Shown here piece by piece: positions 34,883 through 46,364 of a stretch of 64,000 nt of DNA. Under the pieces are notes generated by a model. The model was not told the origin of the DNA. It worked only from the letters and a program-made list of their open reading frames with translations, and made no database searches. Made by a program: the position numbers and the translations under genes. Each line of letters opens with the position of its first letter. Position 1 is the first letter of the stretch. Origin of the DNA: Apiotrichum sp. Y4204. Its lineage: Eukaryota > Basidiomycota > Tremellomycetes > Trichosporonales > Trichosporonaceae. The DNA lies in contig JAMYHL010000028.1 of assembly GCA_025531455.1 (NCBI GenBank), forward strand, positions 124,001 to 188,000. Reading direction: 5' to 3'.

Positions 34883-37800
34883 CTACGCCTGGCTATTCCG
34901 CGGCGCCTTGCGCTTCTTGCTCTTTCGCTTCCCATCCACTTCTGGCTCGTCCCCGGGTGTAGAGACCGCGGGGCTCTGCGCAGACATCTTCTTCGCCTTG
35001 GTCGGCGTGCTCTTGGCCGACGTGCCATTCTCCTTCTCCGGGACCGTCAACGAGCCGTTGGCGCGCTTCGCGGTCTTCTTCGGCCCCGTCGAGAAAAGGC
35101 CCGCGAAGAAGGTCTCGAGCTCGGTCACTTCTGCGTCGGGCACCTTGCGAACCGCGTCCGAGGAAAGGGAGAGCGGCGCAGCGGAGATGGTAGGGAGGGC
35201 ATCAATCTCGATCGCCTCACCGGCCTCCTCCTCGGTCTCATCTCGCGAGCCGAGAAGCTCGTCCATGAACGCTTCAAAGAGCATGCCGACGGGAGGGAGG
35301 GTGTGCGACGGTCCGTCAAAGACCTGTGCCGGGTGACCAGCCGCACGGCGCTGCAGCGCCGAGACTGCAACCGCAGCCTGTTCCGGCTCGGGGGCGAGCT
35401 CGAGGTCGTCGAGGAACGCGTCCTTGCCAAACATCTCCTGCCAGATGGAGGTGGCTCGCTTGACCGGGCCAGCAGAAGACGCGACGGAGCGCGCTGCCGG
35501 CGCGGCAGCAGTCTGCATGTCGCCAAAGCGGTAGATCTCGCCCGAGGGGGAGATACCAACCAGATGGATAGACCCAGTGGTTGGGAGGGCAGTGAGCGCA
35601 GTGAGCGCCGTCTTGATAGTCGCTGTACGCTCCAGAGTGCCCTCCGCGGTGAAGAATGAGAATGTTGTCGTGTCCTTGGACTGTCCGCCGGCAATGAAGC
35701 CGGACGACAACGGCACGAGGTATTCTGTCGCCTGAGTAGGATGGCTGTGGACCACCTCGCAGGACAGAACATCCCACACTAGAACACCCTTCTGAGCGCC
35801 ACCACCGACGAGATAGCGGCCCTCGGAGGAGCTAAACGCAACCTTGCGTCCGTCGGAGCCGGCATCCAAAGCACGCAGCATCAGGTTGCTCTGTGTCTCC
35901 CAAAGGGTCACCACTGACCCGTGGCCGAGAGCCAACAGCGTCGCATCAGGCGAGAACGCCGCTGAGTGCACAGGAAGTGAGCGGTACGAAAACGATGAAC
36001 GCATCGCCCAGTACACTGTATAATGTCAGCACATTGCGCTCACAAACGGATGCAACTCGTGGCCCGAGTTCGGCTCAGAAGTAAAGAAGAAGAAGAAAAA
36101 GGTCCTCAAGATTATTAGGACTGTTGAGCTTGTAAAATTTTGTTCATCCTTGAACTGGGCCAGCAGAGAAGATAAAGGGTACTCACGCTCAGCGACGACG
36201 GGCTTCTTTCCATTCTTGCCTGTAATCGTCAGCGGCATCCAAAGATTGATCACGATGGTCTCCTCAGGATTGCAGAATATAAAATCTTCACAGCCAGAAG
36301 CTACAGAAGATGTGTAATGTGATATTTTTTGTCATCGTCGGAGAGGTATGATATCGGAAGGGTCACTCACCATTTTCAGGCTTCTTGGCCTGGCGGACAT
36401 GCCACAGCTTCACGGAGCCAGACACAGAAGCAGTGACGGCGAACGGCTCGGCGGACGGGCTCGGTGCGCCGAAGGCCATGGCGGTAATGTCCTCCGAGCC
36501 GTGTGGGCGGGGGTATTGGGTGTTGACAATGTACCTGTCTCCCGACCAGCGCCAGAACTTGAGCGTCTTGACAAAACCGCCGCCCTCGTGCTGGTCACTA
36601 GGACGACCCTCAATGGTTGCCATCCACTCGGAGCGACCGTCGCGCGGGGCGGAGAAAGCGACGTGCTCAACTGCAACGGGCTCAAGATGCTTCTCGTCCC
36701 TTCGCGAGACGCGGTTGGAGGGGGCGACCTCGAGGTCGAACAAGACCGTGGAGGCGAGGGGGTCGATAAACTGGAGGGTAGAGGGGTGGGATGACGGGAC
36801 AACAAGAGCTTTGGTGGCAGGGTGGATAGCGATGGGGTAGACGCGGTTGGAGCCAGGGCGGAGAGGGTCGAGGCGAACGCCCTGGCCGACGGCAGAGACG
36901 GCTCCGGTGGTGGCGCCAACACGGAGCAGCGATCCATCGGCGAAGCCCATCCAGAACTCCTCCTCAACGCCGCGGTCGCCAGGGCGGACAGCCACGCTCA
37001 AGATCGGGCGGCCGCCGAGACGGGGGATGTACTCCCGCTTCCCAGAGGCCAGGTGCCACTGCACCAGCACACTCTCCTCACCGACGGACAAAATTTGCGC
37101 ACCAGCAGGTGTGAAAGCGATGGCAGCAACAGCATGCGCGTGCCAGTGAAGCGATGTTGTCGGGAGGCGCTTTTCCGTCTCAGCGTGCATCATCTTGTCG
37201 TTGTCGGTATGCTGCGCCTCAAGGGCGGCCGCGTCGAGCTGGCGGAACGCGGCGCCGAGGCCGTGCCACAAACGAATGACACCTTTGCTGTCACCTGTCG
37301 CAAACCACTCCTCCTGCACGACGCCGGAACGGGTGACGCGGTCGGGTGCAAACGCGCCGCAGGTGAACCGCTCGTCCGAGACAAACTTGACACACTGAGG
37401 CTTCCACTTGTCGGTGGTCTCAGATGTCGGCAGGCGGTAGACGTACGCCTTGGTACCGGCAAGAGCGACGACATAGTTTGTCCTCGGGGAGATCATGAGG
37501 GTTGCTGGCGGCGCGCGGAGCTTGCCCACTGCGTAAAGGTACGCCACCGGCTTGTCCGAGATAGACGCAGCCTGAGGGAGCAACGGTACACGCATCACAC
37601 GGTATTGAATGTGGGAGCCGTCCTCCTTCACCTTCTTTCCAGGCTTGGGGTTTGTGACAGTGGTGAAGATCCACCACTTGTCGCCAATCTGGCCGATACA
37701 CATGTGGTTGACCTGTCCATCGTCGGCAACCACAATCGTGCGGATGTGTCGGCCCTCAACCCAGTCCCAGATCTTGATCGTGCCGTCCTCAGCAGCCGTG

Positions 37801-38192
37801 ATGAGCTGCAGAGGATTCGTGGGGTGGAGAAGCAGCGCAGTGATGCGCTTCCGATGCCCGTCGGAGTCGGTCGACGACAGGGTTGAGAGGCGCGCAAAAT
37901 TTGATGACGCGTGGACGAATACAGACGTGTTGGCCGCGGTGAAGTAGAATCTGAGAGTTAGACCTGTCAGACTAGGGGTAACTCACCTCCCATCCTTGGA
38001 CCACACTGGGGGAATGTCCGAGACCTCGCTGCGGGCGACGGGAATGCAGTCCCAGCTGGAGGACGCCATGGTGGATGATGAAGAGGGGCCTGCTGCGGCT
38101 TCTGCGTCTACTGGATCGCGTGCGCGCTGTTTCCCCTTGTCTTTCCTCTTTGTTGCTGGCGAGGCATTGTTGGAGAGGTGCTCGCCCATCAT
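34883..38192 (-). CDS. UTP17: WD-repeat U3 snoRNP/SSU processome protein (UTP17/NAN1, WDR75)
   Basis: Nucleolar subunit of the t-UTP/UtpA complex needed for rDNA transcription and early 18S rRNA processing. Two WD40 beta-propellers are visible: the first half has WDCIPVARSEVSDIPPVWS, GTIKIWDWVEGR-type sequence near 37765, WFATGDSKGVIRLWHGLG, HAHAVAAIAFTPAGAQILSVG and GEESVLVQWHLASGKREYIP with the diagnostic LGGRPILSVAV; the second has KTLKFWRWSGDRY, VTASVSGSVKLWHV, VHSAAFSPDATLLALGHG and LVGGGAQKGVLVWDVLS. The C-terminus is an acidic region and a basic nuclear/nucleolar tail (KRKSKKRKAPRNSQA). Starts at tandem ATGs (38192). Small exons lie between 36016 and 36363 (LWMPLTITGKNGKKPVVAE). Confidence 0.88.
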
Positions 38193-38586
38193 CTGGGGAA
38201 GAGGAAAGGAAAAGAAGAGCGGGGATGAAGAGAAAGTGGACTAGTATTTAACACGACGACGACAAAGACAACGAACAGGAAATGGTGCGAGCAAGGCGAG
38301 TGACTGTGGTTGACGAAGACTTGACCGAGACTGCCCAAAAAAAAAAACGGTGCGAGGGAAGGCCAAAATTATAAACGGGGGGTGTCATTTACAGAATTTA
38401 TGTTTCCCACTAAACGGGCGGCGCACATAATTCCGCCACGCGACATTCAAGGTGATCCGCAAGTTTCGTTTTTTGCCCTTGCTCGCTGTCAGCTTGCTCG
38501 CTGTCAGTTTGGCGCTCGACGCTGTCATCCGCATCGAAAAAAGCACTCCTCTATTGTCCTCTCCTCACCTCTCTATCATCTAAAAA
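38193..38586. promoter_or_regulatory. Divergent promoter region of UTP17 and eIF3d
   Basis: 394 bp shared by two genes of ribosome production and translation. Contains an A11-type run near 38336-38347 and a 15-bp tandem duplication. Confidence 0.55.
38479..38507 (+). repeat. Tandem duplication of TTGCTCGCTGTCAG
   Basis: Two perfect 14-bp copies (38479-38492 and 38494-38507) separated by one base, with a third degraded copy (gctcgacgctgtcat) close by, 80-110 bp upstream of the eIF3d ATG. Confidence 0.8.
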
Positions 38587-40361
38587 ATGACGCTTGAGTT
38601 CGTCCTCCCCCCCATTCACGACAACCCCGACGGCTCCTGGGGCCCGAGCACCAGCACCGTCTCGGCTCCCTTCAAGGAGTGAGTACTTCTTGTGCCCGTG
38701 GGTCGTTTGACCACATGTGGCAAGCCTGAGTTCCTTTTGCTTACACGCAGCATCCCGTACGCGCCCTTCTCCAAGTCGGACAAGATCACACGCATTGCCG
38801 ACTGGCACGATGCCGCTGCGGAGGGTGCCGCGTCGTCGAACACTCGCGGTGGCCGTGCCGCCTTTGGTGCCGGCTCGCGCCGCCCGGGCCGCGAGGCGTA
38901 CGGCGCGTCTGAGGTGAACGCGTTCGGCTACGTTCACGATGAGGACGAGAAGAGCTTCTCGCTCGTCGACTCGACCCGCGTCAAGACTGGCGCGCGCGGT
39001 GGCGCGTCGCGCGGTCGCACAATGCGTGCCCCTGCTGCTCGTGGCCCCGCTGGTCGTGGAGGACGCTACGGCCAGCCGGCCCGTGGAGGACCTGGTGGCC
39101 GTGGCGGCCGTGGTGGTGGTCGCGGTGGATACGGCTACGACAAGCCGCAGCGCGTCCGTGACTGGTCGGTTACCATCAACCCCGAGTGGCCGGTGCTCGA
39201 GGAGATCGAGTTCAGCCGCCTCAACAAGCTGTCGCTCGGCGTTGAAGAGCCCGAGACCCTCGAGTCGTACGGTACCCTCAAGGGCTACGACCGCGCGACG
39301 TTTGACCGCATCAACACTAGGAATGAGAAGCCGCTCGAGATCCAGGACCGCATCCGCTACAACATTACGACTTCGGAGGACCCGGTGATCGCGCAGCTCG
39401 CGGACAAGAAGGAGGCCACCATCTTTGCCACCGACTCGATTCTCTCCGTGCTCATGTGCGCGTCGCGTTCCGTCAACTCGTGGGACATTATTGTCGAGCG
39501 CCGCGGCGACCAGCTCTTCTTCGACAAGCGTGATGGCGGACCGTTCGACTTTGTCACTGTCAACGAGAACGCCATGGACCCGCCTCCCGACTCGGACGAC
39601 ATCAACTCTGCCCAGTCGCTCTCCCTCGAGGCGACTTACATCAACCAGAACTTTGCCTCGCAGGTCATCCAGGAGAAGTCCAAGGCGTACGCCCCCAACC
39701 CCAACCCCTTCTACTCGCCCGAGGAGACCGAGCCACTCGCCCCGACGCTCTACCGCTACCGCAAGTTCAACCTCTCGCTCGACGAGGAGGAGGACCTCCA
39801 GATTGTTGTCCGTACCGAGGTGGACGCGTACGTTGGCAAGAAGGACGTCCCCATCACCGTCAAGGCGCTCAACGAGTGCGCGACCCAGGGCGGCAGCAAG
39901 TCGCTCGACTGGCGCAAGAACCTCGACACCCAGAAGGGTGCCATTGTCGCCAACGAGATGAAGAACAACTCGGCAAAGCTCGCCCGCTGGGCCCTCCAGT
40001 CGTACCTTGCCGGCGCCGAGCAGATGAAGATGGGTTACATCTCGCGTGCCAACCCGCGCGACGCTCAGCGCCACGTCATTGTCGGCATCCAGGCCGTCAA
40101 GCCCGTCGACTTTGCCCGCCAGATGAACGTCTCGCTCGCCAACGGCTGGGGTATTGTCCGCACCATTGCTGACCTCGCCCTCAAGCAGCCCGAGGGCAAG
40201 TACATCCTTGTCAAGGACCCCAACAACGTAAGTTTAAATATTGCTACAGAATGTGCAAATGCTAATGGCAGCCCATTATTCGCTTCTACTCGGTGCCCGA
40301 GGACGCGTTCGATGCTGAGGAGGAGGAGGAGCTTGTCATCCACGAGCAGGACGACAACTAG
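38587..40361 (+). CDS. EIF3D: Translation initiation factor eIF3 subunit D
   Basis: Subunit of eIF3; in animals its beta-barrel can bind the mRNA 5' cap. Three exons (38587-38678, 38751-40227, 40272-40361) give 552 aa. N-terminus: FVLPPIHDNPDGSWGPSTS then IPYAPFSKSDKITRIADW. An RNA-binding-type Arg/Gly-rich stretch follows (GRGGRYGQPARGGPGGRGG and further RGG repeats). The conserved core includes DWSVTINPEWPVLEEIEF, ATIFATDSILSVLMCASRS, NSWDIIVERRGDQLFFDKR, SLSLEATYINQNFASQV, LYRYRKFNLSLDEEEDLQIV and AGAEQMKMGYISRANP. The acidic tail (DAEEEEELVIHEQDDN) is typical. Codon use is strongly biased, in line with high expression. Confidence 0.96.
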
Positions 40362-40440
40362 ATCTAGGCGTGCATGTATCGTGTTGTGTTGGCTGGATGA
40401 GATGCGATGCTGAATGAGAATAATGCGCAATGTGTTGAAG

Positions 40441-40832
40441 CTATGAGTAACGGAAGTACTGCCAGCCGACCCAGTTGGCGATGGCGAACCAAGCGGTCAC
40501 GGGTACGAGGAGGGGGACGAGGTACTTGTAGTGCGTGTCGGTGCAGAGTACTTTGAGGAGCGGCGTCTGGCGTCAGCGGAGTGGCATGGCCATTGCGGCA
40601 GACTGCGTCGATGTTATACATGCCTGGGTCTCACACTCACATCACTGGGACACCCAATGCCGACATACACCGCCGCAAGCCCCGCAGCGAGAGTAGCCCC
40701 GAGTGCGAATACCACACTCAGCGCAAACATCTGCGAGCTCGAGAGACTTGGCTCTGCGAGCGGCGGGCGCGTGAACGGCTCGACTTTGGCCCGGGCTTCG
40801 GGTTCGGGTTTGGGTGCGGGTTTGCGCGTCAT
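40441..40832 (-). CDS. Small two-helix membrane protein, PIG-Y-like
   Basis: 105 aa from two exons (40641-40832, 40441-40566). A Pro/Lys/Glu-rich cytosolic start is followed by a first helix (MFALSVVFALGATLAAGLAA), a short loop with GCPSD and a conserved Cys region, and a second helix (YLVPLLVPVTAWFAIANWVG) ending WQYFRYS. This layout and the terminal W-x-G-x-x-x-F-R pattern resemble PIG-Y, a small subunit of the GPI-GlcNAc transferase that starts GPI-anchor synthesis in the ER. Likeness rests on short sequence, so the assignment is moderate. Its 3' end lies 79 bp from the eIF3d stop (convergent). Confidence 0.65.
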
Positions 40833-41517
40833 GGAGGTGGTTGGAGGCTGCGTCACCGTGGAGGTTAATGATTCTGGAGGATCGAGGAACGGCTAAAAGG
40901 GATCACGGGATGGGCAGGGAACGGGTGGGTCGATGCCGGATGGCGGATGGTGGGTGCGGGACTGGCGCGGTGCTCGGTGACGGACGCGGCGGCGGGGACG
41001 ATGGCGATTGTGTGGGCAGCAATGTGTGAAGACAGAGTAGGGGGGATGCACAGCACAGGCTAGGTGTGGGTGGCGAATGAGAAAATGTCGTTTGTACCAG
41101 GAGGGGGCCAAAAGGCCAAAAGGGTTGTTTCACCGGCGCGCGTCACTGGGGGAAGCCAAGAAAGTGTTGTGTCAAAGTGTTGCATGCGACTTTGGGCCCC
41201 TTCTTGTTCTCCGAGACCATCACAACTCTATTCCATCTCCCTCTCTCCCTCTCTCTCTCCCTCTCTTCCTCCTCCGACACTAGTACATCCATACCGACTC
41301 CATCACTGCGGCACTAGATTTCGGTGCGTACGTCGCGTGCACGGCAGTCACAGCGGAGGCCTGAGGAACGTGTGCAATGGGTTCTTCGGGTGGTTACTTC
41401 TCGACTTGACTTTCTCGCTTTGATCCTCCCACTCTCCATCGCACCCAGTGTCCAAAACTTACACCAGAACTCTTGCCACCGCATACCCCGGCCCACCCAG
41501 CGACTGGCGCCACCACG
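40833..41517. other. Divergent intergenic region with CT microsatellite
   Basis: Upstream of both the PIG-Y-like gene and the 5-phosphatase gene. A CT-rich simple repeat (41233-41275) forms part of the 5-phosphatase leader. Nothing else recognised. Confidence 0.55.
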
Positions 41518-44500
41518 ATGAGCGGCGCGCAGGCGGCGCCGAATCCGTCTATTCCGCCGATATCAGGACCATCGCGTGCTGCAGGCAGCACGGAGGATAC
41601 GCCCTCGCCAAAGACGCCGCCGACGGCGCAGGTCCCGCATGTCCCGCAGGTGCCCCAGATATCTACTCCGCCAACGCTCGCGCCGCTGTCGCTGTCGCTC
41701 TCGCGCTCGACCTCGCGGCCGGGCAAGAATGGCTCCCCCGGCTCGAACCCAACCGTGCTCTCCCGCCTCGCCGGCCTGTTCCAACACGAGCCCCAGGTGC
41801 ATCACCACTCGCCCCTCGCCGAGCCGCCCGTCACGTTCCCCGCTACGGATGACCTTGACATTGATATCGCGCACGTCGTGTTTGGCGACGATGAGCCGCC
41901 CACCCCGCCACCAAAGCCCGAGCCAATACCGGACAGGGATGCTCTCAAGGTCCTCGTGGTGACCTGGAACATGGGCGATGCACTGGTGCGTATTGCCGAC
42001 CGCACTGGCATGTGCGCCAGCGGGTCTGGACAGACTCGCTACAGTCAGAACGGTTACTAACCGCCAGCCCAAGGGCGACCTCTCGGTGCTTCTCGGCGAC
42101 GTGCCCGCGTACGAGCCGACTATCGCGCGCGATGCGGTCGAGGGCTTGCCGAAACTGCCCGTCGAGAACGTGCATCCCTACCATGTCGTCGTGTTCGCTG
42201 CGCAGGAGTGCCCGACGCCGAGTGGTGTTCCCCGCGGTTTGGGTGGCGGACTGATGAAGGGCGTTGGGCTTCAGAAGAGCGAGGCATACAGGCGAGAAAG
42301 GGAGAAGGAGTTGGGGAAGGAGGGGAAAGAGTGCAAGGAGGGCAAAGAGGACAAAGATGGGAAAGACAAGGAGGGCAAAGACAAGGACGCCAAGGACAAG
42401 GAAGCCAAGGATAAGGACGGGAAAGACAAGGAGGGGAAGGAAAAGGACAAGGACAAGGAGGAGAGTGAGTTACATCACACGGCTTTGCTGTAGTTGCTAA
42501 TACCAGAACTGGACAGGAAGGGCTCTGGCGACGAAAGCAACAAGACACCAGCCAAAGTGGACAAGCCGTTGCCAAAGCTCGATAAGGACCTGCACGTGCC
42601 GACACCAGTGCCGACACCACCGCCTCCAACAGGCACAAGTACACCTCGACGACCGGGCACACTTGGCCTCGACAAGCTGAGCTTAGAGGGCCTCGGAATT
42701 GGACTCTCGACCCCCACACGCGGCTTCCCGCTTCAGTCGCCGACGGATGACCGCGTATCGCCGTGGGATGACGGCCACCACCCACATGGGCCTGCTCTCC
42801 GGCCTCCATCAGGCATGGCTCCCGGTCCTAAAGGTTGGAGCGCAATGCTAGAAGGTTAGTGCCTTTACGAATGATCAACGTTGCTAATGTCCCAGAATGG
42901 CTGTGTGCCGGACCCCGCACGAATGTCCCCACGACCACCGTGACTAACGCGTCTGGCAGCACGCCCAATCCTACACCACACCTCACTCCAAAGTCCAGCG
43001 GCAATTCTCACACCCCCACAACGACCGGGGCGACTTCGCTCGTACCTCCGAATAATGATGGAGTACCGACAATTACAATGTCGCCGGTGGAGATGTCCAG
43101 TACCCCGCCGCCTTGGTCTATGGGAGCTGCAGAGGCCGCACTGGCAGCCACTCCTCCGCCGTCGAAACCCTCAACGCCAATCAAATCTGCCTCGACGCCA
43201 AACAAAGTAACACCAAGCAAAGCAATTACTATACCTGGGGCCCTCGCCGCGCCAACACCGACATATGCGCGCTCCCCACTTTCCTCATTTGAGCCCGCAA
43301 GCTTTGCCAGTACCGCGGGCACGAGCGTTGGCATGAGCAGCACAATGCCCCCGGCGCCAGGAGCAAGTCTGAGCACCCCATCGCCCATCTCGATCGCGGC
43401 TCGATCGCGGCTCACGCCCCCAATCTCGACTGGGTCCGAGCGCGAAATGAGCCGATCTCCCTCCCAGCGCTCGGATAGGTCTGAGCGCCTGGAAACGACT
43501 CCTGACCGCCCGCGAAGGGAGCCGGGCACCGGCCCATATGTGAACATCGCAAAGGAGCGTCTTTTGGGACTCTACCTGTCCGTCTTTGTGTACCGCGGCT
43601 GCGAACACCTCGTCAAGGGTGTGGACAAGGACTATGTGACAACCGGCTTGGCGGGCGGCCGGTTCGGCAACAAGGGTGGAATGTGAGTGCATACTTCATG
43701 TGGTGGTCGCTGACTTTTAGCGGCGTTAGCATGAACCTCGCTGGCCACCGATTGTTATTTGTCAACTCCCATCTCGCAGCGCATGCAGAGCGGAACGATG
43801 CCCGTCTCGCGAACATTGCGAAGATCAAGGCAGAACTCAACCTCGATTGCTTCTTGGATGGAGACGACCCGCGAGCGATGATGGAGGACATCACTGACCG
43901 GTTCGACACGACATTCTGGTGCGGCGACCTCAATTTCCGTGTCGACATCTCGCTGCTGCACGCAAAATGGCTGCTCGAGCAGAAAAAGTACCACGAGGCA
44001 TTAATGTTCGACCAATTGAAGAAGGCGATGGAGGACCCTTTGGCAAATCCTTTCCCGGGGTTCGAGGAGGCGCCGATTACCTTCATGCCGACGTTCAAGT
44101 ACGATGTGTGGAAGAGCATGCGCGCGACGAACCGCGACATCCGGCGGAGCTTACGCAGGCGGAGGAACCCCGTCGAGCGGCCGTCGACGGAGATTGCGGG
44201 CAGCCCCGCTGGCGGGCTGGAGTTTGTACCCGAGGGCGATGGACCTGAGGACAGCGGTTCGGACAAGGACAAGGGCAAGAGCTCGTGTGGCGAGGACGAC
44301 AAGGCTTTGTCCGAGGCTTTGTCCGAGGGCGACAAGGCAACGTCCGAGGGCGACCACCGCCGCCGCGAGCCGGATACGCCCTCGGTCCTCATGGCATCAG
44401 AATATCTCTCAGAGTCAAATGACTGCCCGATACCCGATGGCGCCTCGACGCGGTCTGCCAAGTCGGGCAGGTCGGTGCGGTCTAGCCTGTACGCTGACAT

Positions 44501-46364
44501 GTCTGCGTCACTGGCGCAGTCATTCACGGATACGGATCCGCGGTTATCGAGCGACTTTTCGGTACGCCGCTCGTCAATGTCGTTCAGCAAATCGCCCCTC
44601 GGCAACGAAATTCCTCCTGAGGGCTTTGGACCCCGTCCCAAGGGTCTTAAGGAGAAGACGAAGAAGCTGCTCGGCATATTGGCCCTGGGACGCCGGCCAC
44701 CGTCGCGTGCATCGGCGCGCGCCTCGTCTTCAAAGGACGATTCGTCACGTCGAATGTCCATGACATCGTTCCGCAGCGTCGCACTCTCAGACGCCGGGTC
44801 GCACATGTCCACACTGTCGAGCGAGGACCCCATGTCGCCCATGCACGACGATCTTCCGCGCCGCGGCAGGGAAATCGCCGAGAGGGGCGAGAGCGGTAAT
44901 AAAGCTAAGGAGCGGACCGCGAGCAATCGCAGTGAGAAGGACCGGCCGGAGAGGCATGCTCGTCGTGCGTCAAACGCGAGCTCAAAGCTGCTAGCCTCAC
45001 CGCCAAGGCGCCATCTCTCAATCCTGCGGCGCCCGTCCACTGGGCATGTGCCCCACGGCTCCGTGCCCTCTGGTTCCGTCGAAGAGGAGTATGCGTTCGA
45101 CCTGGAGGACTTTGATGACACAAAGGACCATCGTGTGGGCGTGTACGATACGTCGAAGAAGCAACGCGTGCCGTCGTGGTGCGACCGCGTACTGTACAAG
45201 ACGCACATCCAGCCCGACGAGGACGAGGAGGACCTGGATGACGACGAGGGCTCGCGGCTCGAGGTCCCCGGCCGTCTGATGCGTCTTTCCAACGCGCTCT
45301 CAAGCTTTAGCGGCCACTTTCGCCGACGGAGCACGGTATTCGAGCCGACATCGGCGGACAGCAATATCTCGGGCCTGCCGTCACGCCTGGATGAGACCTT
45401 GAACGGCTCTCCGCGCCGCATCTCCACCGACTTTACTGAACGCCTGACTCCGAAGCGACAGCGTAACTCGCTCCCTGGTCCCGGAAATGAGCCGAGCACC
45501 GAAGAGTTTCAGCCTCGCTCCCTCCAATCGCGGAGCATCACCTTCGAGGGCCCTCCTCCTGCAACGGCCAACAGCCCTGCAACGCCACGCACGCAGCGGC
45601 ACAGTAGCGGTGCCAGCGGTGATTTCTGGCCGCGCCGCACCTCCTCCACCTCGGTCGACTCGTCGCTCTCTCGGCGCGCAAGCCAAAACGGGCGGGCGTC
45701 CATTTCCTCCAAACACGGCTCAGGTCCGAGCTCGCGCCGCAACGACACTGTTGGCGCGCAAATGTCCAATCTGACACACATAAAGTCGACAGGCCACTCG
45801 CTAGGGGATACGCGGCGGCGCTCACAGGAGCCGATGCCGCATCTGCACGCCGTTCGCACAGACGAGCAGGGGCGTCCGCGCGGCAACTCCATCTCGACCG
45901 CGTCGCCCCCTTCGCAGAGCATGAACATGTTTACCCGGTTCCTCCGCGATCTACCCGGGAGGTTCCACTCGCGCGTATCCCTCTTCCATGGCTCCGACCA
46001 CGAGCAGGAGGAGGAGGGCAAGGCGCCGCAGCGCGATCGGCACCTCGCGGGCGAGGTCGAGGTGCTCCACTATGGCACGATTGATGATGCGGGGTAAGTG
46101 CTTGGAAGACTGCGATGCGAGCGGACTGTGCTGCGCTGAGTCATGTCCCGACGCCAGCCCCTGCTGCGGCCGTGACCGTGGCAGTGTCGGTGACAGTGAC
46201 GAGGTGACGGTGACCGGTGACCGGTGACCGGTGACCAGTGACCAGTGACGGCACCGCGACGCGTACCAGCAACCAGAGACGAAAACTGACAACACAGGAT
46301 GCGCCAGCTCGAGGGCCGCAGCGATCACCGCCCGGCAATCTTTGCCGCCGCGATTTATGTTTAA
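41518..46364 (+). CDS. Inositol-polyphosphate / phosphoinositide 5-phosphatase
   Basis: Removes the 5-phosphate from inositol phosphates or phosphoinositides; no SAC domain is present, so it is not a synaptojanin type. Catalytic pieces in order: VLVVTWNMGDALPKGDLSVL, VVVFAAQECPTP, RLLGLYLSVFVYRGCEHLV, TGLAGGRFGNKGG, GHRLLFVNSHLAAHAERND, FDTTFWCGDLNFRVDIS, APITFMPTFKYD, KKQRVPSWCDRVLYKTH and, in a separate last exon, EGRSDHRPAIFAAAIYV. Motif I (WCGDLNFR) and motif II (PSWCDRVL) are intact. Several long disordered insertions split the domain. The last splice runs from 46093 to 46298 and restores the SDHRP motif; stopping at the TAA right after the donor would lose it. Roughly 1,400 aa. Confidence 0.88.
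42285..42466 (+). repeat. Lys/Asp/Glu/Gly coding repeat inside the 5-phosphatase
   Basis: About 60 codons of KEGKDKD/KDKEAKD-type units (gacaaggagggcaaagacaagg at DNA level), inserted between the QECP motif and the next catalytic block. Highly charged and surely disordered. Confidence 0.8.
46204..46251 (+). repeat. Intronic GTGACC(G/A) heptamer minisatellite
   Basis: About seven tandem copies of GTGACCG or GTGACCA within the last intron (46094-46297) of the 5-phosphatase gene. The repeat makes this intron about four times longer than its neighbours. Confidence 0.85.

Noticed and set aside
38551..40074. 507-aa open frame on the minus strand opposite eIF3d
   Set aside because: Codon-bias shadow of a highly expressed gene; no recognisable domain.
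41233..41275. CT-repeat considered as a functional repeat element
   Set aside because: Ordinary pyrimidine-rich leader as seen before several genes here; not distinctive enough for a finding.
43613..45499. 628-aa minus-strand open frame opposite the 5-phosphatase
   Set aside because: Ser/Arg/Leu-rich shadow of the disordered plus-strand region; the plus frame has intact catalytic motifs on both sides.
46083..46097. Stop codon TAA directly after YGTIDDAG as the end of the 5-phosphatase
   Set aside because: The TAA is part of a GTAAGT donor, and splicing recovers the conserved SDHRP catalytic block.
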